In this document: in pieces, positions 37,104 to 45,745 of the stretch
Numbering within the stretch: position 1 is the first letter of the stretch
Layout of the letters: every line of letters starts with the position of its first letter
NCBI GenBank assembly: GCA_030267325.1
Contig: JAJDJS010000012.1
Location: 1 to 60,026 of the forward strand
Direction: 5' to 3'
DNA length: 60,026 bases
Origin: Desulfosarcina sp. OttesenSCG-928-A07
GTDB taxonomy: Bacteria > Desulfobacterota > Desulfobacteria > Desulfobacterales > Desulfosarcinaceae
Translations under genes and position numbers: made by a program
Notes under the pieces: model-generated
Seen by the model: the letters and a program-made list of their open reading frames with translations, nothing else
Database searches by the model: none
What the model was told of the DNA's origin: nothing

Positions 37104-37467
37104 GACCCTGTTTCCTTTCACATGGTTCCAACATTTTTTCGCAGACGGTATTGCATTGACATGTGGATGGCAAGAGGGAATCAATGCCGGCAATATTGTT
37201 CATTCTGGACGGCTCTGCATGAAAAATGCAGGAGATTTGACGGGATATGGGAGATCAGACAAAACATGGCTTTATAAAAGCTTGTAAAATGTGTATCAAA
37301 TGATTTATCACAAATAATTTTATTTTGATGGGAAAGAAATCTCTTTTTTAAGCGGCAACACAACGAATGTGGATTTTTATCCACTGAAAATCCCTCTACA
37401 CCGTCTTTTGATATCTTGACACGGGTTTCCGTGCAGACGCAAAGGACACGTTTCAAAGGAGATAGAT
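37104..37467. other. Divergent intergenic region hisD / BapA-like gene
   Basis: AT-rich 364-base region. A small hairpin GCTTT-ATA-AAAGC (37270-37282 area) and a CACGG-N4-CCGTG stem near 37420-37435 are visible, the latter just after a TTGACA. No -10 was convincing for either gene and no open frame is supported. Confidence 0.4.
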
Positions 37468-39447
37468 ATGGCGGAACACACCAATGGTGCGTTTTCTACT
37501 GAAAGCCCAGATGCTGCGAAACTGGTCTGTGAAATTGAACGTTCACAGATTATAGCAATGTCCAGAGCCGGAAATGATCTGTTCATCCATACGACCCTGG
37601 GTACTGTCATACAGGTTGAAGGATTCTTTTTAAAAAGCAATGGCGCGAGTGATCTCCTCCTGATTCGGGAAAGCGACGGATCCATGTGGCAGGTTGTTTT
37701 CTCCCAGAATGGGAATAGTACCGTTATGTCGGAGTATATTCCCTATGATGCCAATGCTGTGCTGGCAAAAAATGTTGCAGTGGTGGATCCTCTTGAGCAA
37801 GGTTCGGCTGATGCAGAGCCGGCAGAAGCTGTTTCAACGATGGATGCCCTTAAGGAAGGCGCGGCTGATGCCGCACTGACAGAAGATGTTGCAACGGTGG
37901 CCCCTGTGGAGGAAAGTCCGGCCGAGGCGGCATATTTCGTTGCCATTCAGAGCTACACGGAGAGCGCGACGTCAAAAACCGGAGCGGACGGTTTCACCAT
38001 CAGGCTCAATGGTGTGGCAAAGGGGATGCAGATCGGGGATCAGGTCCGGATCTATGAAGGAGATACGCTTCTGGGTGTCGCGGAAGTGGATGCCAATGGT
38101 AACTGGTTTTTTGATGTTACCTCAACCCCTGGCGGCCGTCATGTCTATTTGGCGCGCATTGTTACCGCGGAAGGCCTCAGGACCGATGCTGTCGGCAACC
38201 TTGCCTTGGATCTGGAAACGCCCTCTTCTTTGTCTATCCCCTCTCTTCCTTTATGGATCGTTGGGGGGCTGGGCGTGGCCGGAGCGGTGGTCGCCATTGC
38301 TCATAACGACAGCGGTTCCGGCAATAACGACTCTCCGTCGTCGCCAACTAACACCCCTACCATTCGCATCGTGGATTACACGAGCAATACGGAGGCGAAT
38401 CTGGGTAACGCTGGAAACGGCACAATAACGAATGATCCGACACCGACGCTCAATGGAACGGTTACAGGACTTCGGGCCGGAGGTTCCATCCGGATCTATG
38501 AAGACTCGACCCTTCTGGGAACAGCTACGGTAAGCGGCCAGAACTGGACCTTCGCCGTACCGCATACAAGCGACGGTACGCATACTTATGTGGCCGTCCT
38601 TGCAGATGTTCTGGGAAATGACGGCACCATCCGCAGCCAGCTGACGCTGACGGTGGATACAACAGCGCCAACCCAGACGGTGACCATCGATTCCATTTAC
38701 GACAATGCAGGCCAGGCGGACAACCTTATCTCTGGCGATCAGACGGACGATCCCACGCCGACGCTGGAAGGCACACTGAGTGCGGAGCTGGGTACCACGG
38801 AGTATCTGGCGATCTTTCGGGACGGAGTGGAGGTGGGTACCGCCACGGTGACGGATATGGAGTGGACCTTTTCCGATACGCTCGCTGCAGACGGCAGCTA
38901 CACCTACACGGCGGCAGTAAAGGATCTTGCCGGCAATCTGGGTCATGGTTCAGGTGATTTCACCCTAATCCTTGATACCGCGGATACCACGAACGCGATG
39001 ACCAACACTTCTGCCACTGAAACGCCTGTCGGCATGGGGGAAACGAACAGTGCCATCACGAGTTCTGGCGGTGACGACATTATCGAACTGGCTGATGGCA
39101 ACACCAATACCTTGGTCTATCGCCTTTTGAACGAGACAGACGCCACGGGCGGGAATGGTCATGACCAGGTGACGGGATTTACGGTGGGGCTTTTTGGATC
39201 TGATACTGGGGCAGATCGCATTGATCTGGGCGAACTCCTTTCCGGGTCCGGGCTTAATGCAGACAGTGATATAGATGCCGTCAGTCAATATGTTGGCGTG
39301 AAGTCAGATGGAACCCATACCACCCTTCAGGTTGACCTTGACGGCAGCGGGGGTACCTTTGCCATGACCGACATCATTACCCTGAATGATGTGAATACGG
39401 ACCTGACAACTCTGCTCGCCAACCAACAGCTTGCGTTGTACGGATGA
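37468..39447 (+). CDS. Small BapA-like surface protein, type I secretion substrate
   Basis: The 659-residue acidic protein has a BapA-like N-terminal prefix (about 1-100), a low-complexity Ala/Asp/Glu linker with about 2.5 near-repeats (100-155), a first Ig-like domain (170-250), a glycine-rich hydrophobic segment (260-279), two further Ig-like domains (297-395, 400-505) and a C-terminal type I secretion target (about 530-659: ELADGNTNTLVYRLLNETDATGGNGHDQVTGF, IDLGELL). This order matches large biofilm adhesins but with only three Ig repeats instead of dozens. AAAGGAG precedes the ATG. No TolC/HlyBD-type exporter or LapD/LapG genes flank it, so export must use a distant system. No classic signal peptide is seen. 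Confidence 0.8.
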   Translation: MAEHTNGAFSTESPDAAKLVCEIERSQIIAMSRAGNDLFIHTTLGTVIQVEGFFLKSNGASDLLLIRESDGSMWQVVFSQNGNSTVMSEYIPYDANAVLAKNVAVVDPLEQGSADAEPAEAVSTMDALKEGAADAALTEDVATVAPVEESPAEAAYFVAIQSYTESATSKTGADGFTIRLNGVAKGMQIGDQVRIYEGDTLLGVAEVDANGNWFFDVTSTPGGRHVYLARIVTAEGLRTDAVGNLALDLETPSSLSIPSLPLWIVGGLGVAGAVVAIAHNDSGSGNNDSPSSPTNTPTIRIVDYTSNTEANLGNAGNGTITNDPTPTLNGTVTGLRAGGSIRIYEDSTLLGTATVSGQNWTFAVPHTSDGTHTYVAVLADVLGNDGTIRSQLTLTVDTTAPTQTVTIDSIYDNAGQADNLISGDQTDDPTPTLEGTLSAELGTTEYLAIFRDGVEVGTATVTDMEWTFSDTLAADGSYTYTAAVKDLAGNLGHGSGDFTLILDTADTTNAMTNTSATETPVGMGETNSAITSSGGDDIIELADGNTNTLVYRLLNETDATGGNGHDQVTGFTVGLFGSDTGADRIDLGELLSGSGLNADSDIDAVSQYVGVKSDGTHTTLQVDLDGSGGTFAMTDIITLNDVNTDLTTLLANQQLALYG

Positions 39448-39659
39448 CACGGATGCATGCGCCTGAAAAAGAATGCTTTGCCGAGCGCACCGTGTTCGAT
39501 AACTTTGAAGCATCCAGAAACCTGGAACGTAAAAGTTTGGCCGGATCATTGCTGAAGGAGCCTTTTTTGCGCGTGAAGTGAAGGCGCGAAGTTTGAAAAC
39601 ATTCTCATTTCTTGACCGAACGGCGCATAGCTGGTAGAAACGGGCGAAGTGGAGGCCGA

Positions 39660-40304
39660 ATGAAATACCAGCGGTTGAGAAACGAGATGGTTGACAGACA
39701 GATTGTCTCCAGAGGAATCTGGGATGCCCGGGTAATATCGGCCATGCGGGCGATTCCCCGTCATCTGTTTGTCAGCGAAGCCATGATGGACCAGGCCTAT
39801 GGGGATTTTCCGCTGCCCATTGGTGAGCAGCAGACCATTTCCCAGCCCTATATTGTCGCTGAAATGACACAGGCCCTGGAACTGACACCCGAAGACCGGG
39901 TATTGGAAATCGGCACCGGATCCGGGTACCAGACGGCCATTCTTTCCCATATTGCCTTTCGGGTGTACACCGTAGAACGTATCCACACCTTGTATACACA
40001 GGCACGAAAACGGTTTGACGCGCTTCGCTGCCACAATATTGTTACCCGCTATTCCGATGGTACGACGGGCTGGCGGGAACACAGCCCCTTTGACGCCATT
40101 ATCGTGACAGCCGGTTCTCCGGACATTCCTGCTGTACTGGTGAATCAACTGGATGTCGGCGGAAGAATGGTGATTCCCATAGGGGACACGGCCCGCCAGG
40201 ATCTCATCAAACTGATTCGCGACCCGGATGGTGTCCGGCATGTGAATCTGGGACCGTGCCGGTTTGTCAAGCTGGTCGGCGAATACGGCTGGAAAGAATA
40301 CTGA
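39660..40304 (+). CDS. pcm: Protein-L-isoaspartate O-methyltransferase
   Basis: The 214-residue SAM-dependent repair enzyme methylates isoaspartyl residues in damaged proteins. Motif I is VLEIGTGSGYQTAIL; the N-terminal RNEMVDRQIVSRGI and PRHLFV and the post-I YTVERI segments are typical. GGAGG is close to the ATG at 39660; an upstream TTG frame adds 16 residues without a better site. 212 bases separate it from the BapA-like gene; the gap holds nothing recognisable. Confidence 0.94.
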   Translation: MKYQRLRNEMVDRQIVSRGIWDARVISAMRAIPRHLFVSEAMMDQAYGDFPLPIGEQQTISQPYIVAEMTQALELTPEDRVLEIGTGSGYQTAILSHIAFRVYTVERIHTLYTQARKRFDALRCHNIVTRYSDGTTGWREHSPFDAIIVTAGSPDIPAVLVNQLDVGGRMVIPIGDTARQDLIKLIRDPDGVRHVNLGPCRFVKLVGEYGWKEY

Positions 40305-40351
40305 AAAAAGCGTTACATGGGGCCTTGCCAAAGAGCCCGCGAATGAAAGGT

Positions 40352-40387
40352 GCCGCCTGTTCTTCCCTGAAACGTTATGCAGGCGGT
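40352..40387. terminator. Hairpin between convergent pcm and lipoprotein genes
   Basis: GCCGCCTG pairs with CAGGCGGT over a 20-base loop. No U tract follows, so termination is only a possibility. Confidence 0.3.
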
Positions 40388-40412
40388 TCGTGAAACTGAA
40401 AGAACCCTCCGC

Positions 40413-40988
40413 TTACCTTGATGGAAAGTTTCCCGTCGGCGGAAACTGCATCAAAATCGTATTCACCAGGTTTTGAATTTCAGCGTCAATTTCGGTTGGT
40501 GTTTTGCTGTCAAGATTGAACCGGTAAATGCCGGTTCCCCGCCATAAAAGATCCCCTGTACCTGAAAACAGGATGTCAAGGGTCAGCCGTCCTTCGTCGT
40601 ATTGATAGACCTGCACATTCCGGCCCATCCCCCCAAACCAGGGATGTCGACAGTCGTCCCAGTGTTCCATGAAATCATAGGTCTTCGCTTCGATTTTGGG
40701 TTCAACGGACAGGTTGTAGACAAGCAAAAATCCGGGCGATTTGTTTTGCTGGTGGAAATTTCGCTCTTCAAGGCCCGCCTCCACAGCCTTGCGAATGCGT
40801 CTGTCCAGAAGGGGATTGTCGATCCGGATATCACCGGTTAGCGGCTGGGTTTGATCACGCCACATCCAGGTGCCCTGATGGGGAAACGGGCTCCGGGGAT
40901 CGTAATCCTGGCTTACTTTAACAGAGCTGCATCCCGCTATCACCCAAAAGACCACCATGCAGACCATCATGACAAGTTTCTGTTTCAT
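40413..40988 (-). CDS. DUF4136-like lipoprotein
   Basis: The 191-residue protein has a lipoprotein signal (MKQKLVMMVCMVVFWVIAGC, lipobox VIAGC, Cys20). The mature part, starting SSVKVSQDYDP and ending with an EIQNLVNTILMQFPP helix, fits the DUF4136 family of outer-membrane or periplasmic lipoproteins of unknown function. AAGGAGAA precedes the ATG. It lies downstream of the CoA-transferase gene on the same strand with a 50-base gap. Confidence 0.78.
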   Translation of the reverse strand: MKQKLVMMVCMVVFWVIAGCSSVKVSQDYDPRSPFPHQGTWMWRDQTQPLTGDIRIDNPLLDRRIRKAVEAGLEERNFHQQNKSPGFLLVYNLSVEPKIEAKTYDFMEHWDDCRHPWFGGMGRNVQVYQYDEGRLTLDILFSGTGDLLWRGTGIYRFNLDSKTPTEIDAEIQNLVNTILMQFPPTGNFPSR

Positions 40989-41038
40989 CGGCGTTCTCCT
41001 TCACAGGGGGTGTCATGTGGATACAACCTCCGCCAGGT

Positions 41039-42946
41039 TTAGGGTTTACCGGAAGCGGGAAGCCCGGCGGGTGTGGAGCGCGCCGCGTCGCTGAAATCCA
41101 TGGTGATGGTGATATCGTTTCCGCCGCTGATTTGTATTTTGGCGTTGGGATACCGTTTTTTAAAGACACGCAGCATGGCTGCATTTTCCCGCAGCACTGT
41201 TGCGACGAACCCGGTGAATTGGTTTTCCTTGGCAATATCTTCCAATGTTGCCAGAAGATGGGACGCGATTCCCATACTGTGAAAATCTTCACGCACCACA
41301 AAGGCCACTTCGGCCCGGCTGTCACTCTCATTGGCATAGGAGCCGATGGCGATGATTTCCTGGTGCCCGGCGATACGGGTCTGTCCGATGATGGACATGT
41401 TTTTCCGATAATCCACGCTGGCCCACTGTTTCTGGACCACTTCATGGGAGAAAAGTTTCATTTTGTAAAAAAAGCGAAAGTAGATGGTCTTTTCCTGGAG
41501 CGAATAAAAAAAGCTGCGGTAGGCAAATTCGTCAGAGGGGAGCAAGGGCCGGAATTCCACGGTTTTTCCATTTTTCAGCTCCATCCGGTTTTTGTAGCTT
41601 TCAAGGAAAATCAGATCATCCTGGGAGGGCGGCAACTGGTCAGCAAAAATATAGTGGCGGCGTTTGGCCACATCAATAAGTTCTTCACGGAATTTGGGAT
41701 GGGCAATCTGGGCCAGTTCCATGACCCGCTGATAGATGCTTTTTCCGGAAAGCTCGGCAATACCGTATTCGGTGACCACAAAGTTGACGTCTCCACGGGT
41801 GGTGGCCACACCCGCACCCTCGCTCAAATGGGGAACAATACGGGATACTTTGCCGTTTTGGGCGGTGGACGGCAGGGCAATGACGGAAAAGCCGCCTTTG
41901 GACATGGAACTGCCCCGCAAAAAATCAACCTGGTCACCAATACCGCTGTAAAACAGATGACCCATGGAGTCGCTGCAGACCTGCCCGGTCAGATCCACCT
42001 CCAGGGCCGAGCTGATGGAGATCAGGTTGTCATTCCGGGCAATGACCGTTGGGTCATTGACGAATTCCGATGACCGGAAATAAAACATGGGATTGTTGTC
42101 CACATACTGATAGAGTTTTTCTGATCCCATGCACAGGGAGGCCAGGGTCCGGCCGGGAAGCAGGGTCTTTTTTCGGTTGGTGATCACTTTTTGTTCAAAA
42201 AGGGGCAGGAACGCATCGGTGATCAGTTGGGTGTGGATACCCAGATCATTTTTGTTGTTGAGGTGTTGTAAAATGGCGTTGGGCAGATGTCCGAATCCGA
42301 TCTGAAGGGTGGCGCCGTCATCCACCAGCTGGTTTACATAAAAGCTGATCCGTTCGGCCACCTCCGGACTTTTGAGCCGGGGAAGGGATTCAACCAGAGG
42401 TTCTTCGTGGTAAACCAGATAATCAATGTCGTCGATATGGATCATGCTGTCTCCCCAGGTCCGGGGCATTCGGGGGTTGACCTGGGCAATGACGGTTTTG
42501 GCGTTCTGCATGCCGGCCAGGGTGATGTCCACCGACACGCCAAGGCTGCAATAACCGAATTTGTCCGGTGGACTGACCTGAATCAGGGCCACGTCCAGTC
42601 CGATGCGGTGATTGGCAAAATACCGGGGAATCTGGGACAGATACGTGGGGACATAGTCGATTTTCCCCTCAAAGGCCGCTTTCCGCATGGACGCGCTGAT
42701 AAAAAACAGTTTGAGGGAAAACCGTTTCATGAATTTGGGATCATCCACATATCCCGAAAAAGTCCAGGACAACATCTGGTAAATCATGATGTCCTGCATA
42801 TTCATATCTTCCACCATGGTCCGGATCAGATACTGGGGCTCCCCACATCCGGTTCCCACAAACACCCGACTTCCATTTTTGATTTTGGAAATGGCGGTTT
42901 CAGCATCGGTCAGTTTGCTTGGCGGACAGGTCAGGGTTAAATCCAT
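41039..42946 (-). CDS. Acetyl-CoA hydrolase/transferase fused to a GNAT acetyltransferase
   Basis: The 635-residue protein has an N-terminal class I CoA-transferase (about 1-450) related to acetyl-CoA hydrolase and 4-hydroxybutyrate CoA-transferase (GFGHLPNAI; FRSSEFVNDPTVIARNDNLISISSALEVDLTGQV; GGFSVIALPSTA; VVTEYGIAEL) and a C-terminal GNAT domain (about 460-610: VRPLLPSDE-like start EFRPLLPSDEFAYRSFF, VREDFHSMGIASHLLATLEDIA). The fusion suggests that acyl-CoA made or used by the transferase is linked to protein or small-molecule acetylation. GGAGGAAG precedes the ATG at 42946. The acyl substrate is unknown. Confidence 0.88.
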   Translation of the reverse strand: MDLTLTCPPSKLTDAETAISKIKNGSRVFVGTGCGEPQYLIRTMVEDMNMQDIMIYQMLSWTFSGYVDDPKFMKRFSLKLFFISASMRKAAFEGKIDYVPTYLSQIPRYFANHRIGLDVALIQVSPPDKFGYCSLGVSVDITLAGMQNAKTVIAQVNPRMPRTWGDSMIHIDDIDYLVYHEEPLVESLPRLKSPEVAERISFYVNQLVDDGATLQIGFGHLPNAILQHLNNKNDLGIHTQLITDAFLPLFEQKVITNRKKTLLPGRTLASLCMGSEKLYQYVDNNPMFYFRSSEFVNDPTVIARNDNLISISSALEVDLTGQVCSDSMGHLFYSGIGDQVDFLRGSSMSKGGFSVIALPSTAQNGKVSRIVPHLSEGAGVATTRGDVNFVVTEYGIAELSGKSIYQRVMELAQIAHPKFREELIDVAKRRHYIFADQLPPSQDDLIFLESYKNRMELKNGKTVEFRPLLPSDEFAYRSFFYSLQEKTIYFRFFYKMKLFSHEVVQKQWASVDYRKNMSIIGQTRIAGHQEIIAIGSYANESDSRAEVAFVVREDFHSMGIASHLLATLEDIAKENQFTGFVATVLRENAAMLRVFKKRYPNAKIQISGGNDITITMDFSDAARSTPAGLPASGKP

Positions 42947-43100
42947 GGACTTCCTCCACAAAGGGTGATTTTCTTTCTTGCCTGATTTTTCGGCGGATCA
43001 TTTTTGGCCGGGTTTGGGTGCTGGTGATTCGGACAACCATAAAAATCATATGACGGTAATAAACAGGATAGTCAAGGGAACTTCAAAACAGGGGGTGTCA

Positions 43101-43505
43101 ATGGAGATTGAAATCAGTGTAAAATGGGCAGGAGATTTGCAGTTTGTGGGCCGGTCGGAAAACGGACCGGCGGTGGTGCTGGATTCCCCGGACGGTGGCA
43201 GCGGCCCCAATCCCATGCAATTGGTACTCATGGGAACCGCCGGATGCACGGCCATGGATGTGATTTCCATTCTGAAGAAAAAACGGATGGCAGTCACCGG
43301 ATTTTCCGTGAACATGACTGGCAGAATGGCGGATACCCACCCCATGCGGTATACCCACATTCATGTGGAGTATGTGATTTTCGGGAAAGACATCAATCCC
43401 GCTGGCGTTGAACAGGCCATTTCACTTTCAAAGGAAAAATACTGCAGTGCCATGGCCTCACTCAATGCGGAAATAACCCAGTCTTTCCGGGTGGAGGATG
43501 CCTGA
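43101..43505 (+). CDS. OsmC/Ohr-family peroxiredoxin-like protein
   Basis: The 134-residue OsmC-fold protein has the two conserved cysteines, Cys49 in MGTAGCTAMDV and Cys115 in KEKYCSAMASL, which form the peroxide-reacting pair of this family. The start at 43101 has GGGGGTG three to four bases upstream; in-frame starts at 43050 and 42978 exist but add non-conserved residues. It likely detoxifies organic hydroperoxides. It is divergent from the CoA-transferase/GNAT gene. Confidence 0.85.
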   Translation: MEIEISVKWAGDLQFVGRSENGPAVVLDSPDGGSGPNPMQLVLMGTAGCTAMDVISILKKKRMAVTGFSVNMTGRMADTHPMRYTHIHVEYVIFGKDINPAGVEQAISLSKEKYCSAMASLNAEITQSFRVEDA

Positions 43506-43580
43506 TCCGCCTTTTTTTAATCCGATGGCACATCTTTTTTGGGAAAAACATTGAGCCGCAACATGCCATGGTATATGAAA

Positions 43581-43614
43581 AAAGCCGGTTCAGATGCGGC
43601 TTTAATTTTTTTTT
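43581..43614 (+). terminator. Terminator directly upstream of hisHF
   Basis: AAAGCCG pairs with CGGCTTT over a nine-base loop, then AA and nine T. It ends only about 14 bases before the hisHF start codon, so it may terminate the OsmC gene or act as an attenuator in a hisHF leader. Confidence 0.75.
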
Positions 43615-43628
43615 AAGGATATAAAGGG

Positions 43629-45203
43629 ATGATTACCATTCTGGATTATGGCGCAGGGAATGTCCGCAGTGTGATCAATGCTGTGGAAAAACTGGGAGAG
43701 ACCGTTCGGGTAGCGGAATCCGGATCCGATATCATCACAGCGGAAAAACTGATTTTTCCTGGTGTGGGAAGCTTTGGCAACATGATGCGGATCCTCCGGG
43801 ACAGAGCGTTTGTGGCGCCCCTGATGGCTTATCTGCAGTCCGGACGGCCATTTTTCGGTATCTGTCTGGGGATGCAGGCGCTTTTTGAATACAGCGAAGA
43901 AGCGCCGGATGAAAAGGGCCTGGGTGTTTTGCCTGGCCATGTCCGCAGGTTTTCAATGGAAGGGCTGTCGATCCCCCATATGGGGTGGAACGGCATCAGC
44001 GTCAAACAGCCCACCAATCTGTTTCAGGGCCTTTTCGGAAACGAAAAATTCTACTTTGTTCATTCCTACCATGTGGTCACCGACAATCCCGAAGTGGTGC
44101 TTTCCACCACTGACTATGGGTATTCTTTTGTCAGCGCGGTGCAATACAAAAATATCCAGGCCGTCCAGTTTCATCCTGAAAAAAGCGGGGCTGCTGGGCT
44201 GACCCTTCTGGAAAATTTTATCTGTCATCCCCAAGGGGTCGGGCGTCTGCCGAAAACCCCGGATCATACCCGGCTTGCCAAGCGGATCATCGCCTGCCTG
44301 GATGTGCGTACCAACGACAAGGGCGATCTGGTGGTCACCAAAGGCGATCAGTACGATGTTCGTGAGTCGGGACAGGTGCGGAATCTGGGAAAACCCGTGG
44401 AGTTGGCAAAGCGGTATTATGAGGAAGGAGCCGATGAGGTAGCCCTTCTCAATATCACGGGGTTCCGGGATTTTCCCCTGGAAGACATGCCCATGATCCA
44501 TGTGCTTCGGGAAACCTCCAGGTATGTTTTTGTGCCCCTGACCATTGGCGGCGGGATCCGGGATTTTACCGACAAAAACGGCCGGCACTATACGGCACTT
44601 GATGTGGCAGCCGAATACTTCCGGTCCGGTGCTGATAAAATCTCCATTGGCAGTGATGCGGTGGAGATTGTGGAAAATTATCTCAAAACACAGAAAATGA
44701 CCGGGAAAAGCGCCATTGAACAGATATCACGGGTATATGGAAGCCAGGCTGTGGTGATTTCCATTGATCCCCGGCGGGTGTATGTGAATGCGCCGGAAGA
44801 CACGCCGCACCCCACTGTTGAAACGACGATTCCGGGTCCGGCTGGAGAGCGCTGGTGCTGGTTCCAATGTACGGTTAAGGGCGGACGGGAAGGCCGGGAT
44901 GTGGATGCGGTGACCTTGGCCCAGGTGTGCGAGAAACTGGGGGCAGGGGAGATTTTGCTCAACTGCATTGACCGCGACGGAACCAACAGTGGATTCGACA
45001 TTGAGCTGATCCGTGCGGTGAAACAGGCGGTGACCATCCCTGTGATTGCCTCCAGCGGCGCGGGGTGTGAGGCCCATTTTGCTGAGGTATTTGAAAAAAC
45101 CGGTGTGGAAGCCGCCCTGGCGGCCGGTATTTTTCATCGCCGGGAAGTTTCTGTGGGCGCGGTGAAAAATTATCTGAAGGACAAGGTCGACATTCGGCCC
45201 TAG
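43629..45203 (+). CDS. hisHF: HisH-HisF fusion, imidazole glycerol phosphate synthase
   Basis: The 524-residue bifunctional enzyme makes imidazole glycerol phosphate and AICAR from PRFAR and glutamine. The N-terminal class I glutaminase has Cys79 (GICLGMQ), His182 and Glu184 (FHPEKSG). The cyclase barrel begins at about 216 with ACLDV (Asp225) and has the second catalytic aspartate, Asp380, in VISIDPRR. Segments such as YDVRESGQVRNLGKPVELA and ALDVAAEYFRSGADKISIGSDAV are hallmarks of eukaryotic HIS7 and differ from stand-alone bacterial HisF. AICAR released here would feed the split PurH. Start preceded by AAGGATATAAAGGG. Confidence 0.95.
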   Translation: MITILDYGAGNVRSVINAVEKLGETVRVAESGSDIITAEKLIFPGVGSFGNMMRILRDRAFVAPLMAYLQSGRPFFGICLGMQALFEYSEEAPDEKGLGVLPGHVRRFSMEGLSIPHMGWNGISVKQPTNLFQGLFGNEKFYFVHSYHVVTDNPEVVLSTTDYGYSFVSAVQYKNIQAVQFHPEKSGAAGLTLLENFICHPQGVGRLPKTPDHTRLAKRIIACLDVRTNDKGDLVVTKGDQYDVRESGQVRNLGKPVELAKRYYEEGADEVALLNITGFRDFPLEDMPMIHVLRETSRYVFVPLTIGGGIRDFTDKNGRHYTALDVAAEYFRSGADKISIGSDAVEIVENYLKTQKMTGKSAIEQISRVYGSQAVVISIDPRRVYVNAPEDTPHPTVETTIPGPAGERWCWFQCTVKGGREGRDVDAVTLAQVCEKLGAGEILLNCIDRDGTNSGFDIELIRAVKQAVTIPVIASSGAGCEAHFAEVFEKTGVEAALAAGIFHRREVSVGAVKNYLKDKVDIRP

Positions 45204-45316
45204 ATCGGTTTTTCGCGAGTTTGGATGATTTTCCCGGGCTTGACAGTCAGGTGAGGCCGCCATTAAAGTGCGTTTCCTGATTTGACAATAAAAGGAAGTG
45301 ACGGAGGGCCCCCAAG

Positions 45317-45745
45317 GTGTACTCAAGAATTCTGAAATTACGGTTTCCCGTTATAGCAGTCCAAAAGCCCCTGGTCTGCAATTTGGCCCGGGAATATGAT
45401 CTGACATTTAACATTCTGAATGCCGGTATTCTTCCCCGAAAAGAGGGATTCATGGTGCTGGAGGTGTCTGGCGCCAAAAGAAACTTCAAAGAAGGCGTGG
45501 ATTATCTGAAACGCCAGGGTGTTGATGTTCAGAATGCCTCCCAGGAAGTCAAACGCAATGAGGATAAATGCACCCATTGCGGCGCCTGCACCGCAGTTTG
45601 CCCAACAGGTGCATTGTCTGTCAAACGGCCTGAAATGCGTGTTGTGTTTGATCAGAAAAAATGCAGCGTCTGCCGATTGTGCCTGCCTGCCTGTCCGCCC
45701 CGGGCCATGGAGGCGCGTCCCACCCACCAACTTTTTTTTGAATGA
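45317..45745 (+). CDS. NIL-domain 2[4Fe-4S] ferredoxin
   Basis: The 142-residue protein has an N-terminal NIL domain (about 1-75, MYSRILKLRFP start, GFMVLEVSGAK) and a C-terminal pair of cluster motifs CTHCGACTAVCP and CSVCRLCLPACP. Proteins of this type assist the DUF39 route that forms homocysteine from aspartate semialdehyde in anaerobes, including sulfate reducers; that role is inferred from family. GTG start eight bases after GGAGGG. Its stop overlaps the mnmA start by four bases, so it may instead or also serve tRNA thiolation or MtaB. A weak TTGACA-N17-TTAAAG promoter is visible at 45240-45268. Confidence 0.87.
   Translation: MYSRILKLRFPVIAVQKPLVCNLAREYDLTFNILNAGILPRKEGFMVLEVSGAKRNFKEGVDYLKRQGVDVQNASQEVKRNEDKCTHCGACTAVCPTGALSVKRPEMRVVFDQKKCSVCRLCLPACPPRAMEARPTHQLFFE

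Noticed and set aside
37290..37320. TGTG...CACA resembling a Crp site
   Set aside because: The spacing (21 bases overall with unequal inner arms) does not fit the 16-base TGTGA-N6-TCACA core.
37181..37456. 91-codon minus-strand frame upstream of hisD
   Set aside because: AT-rich, no ribosome site, no recognisable domain, and it overlaps the presumed promoter region.
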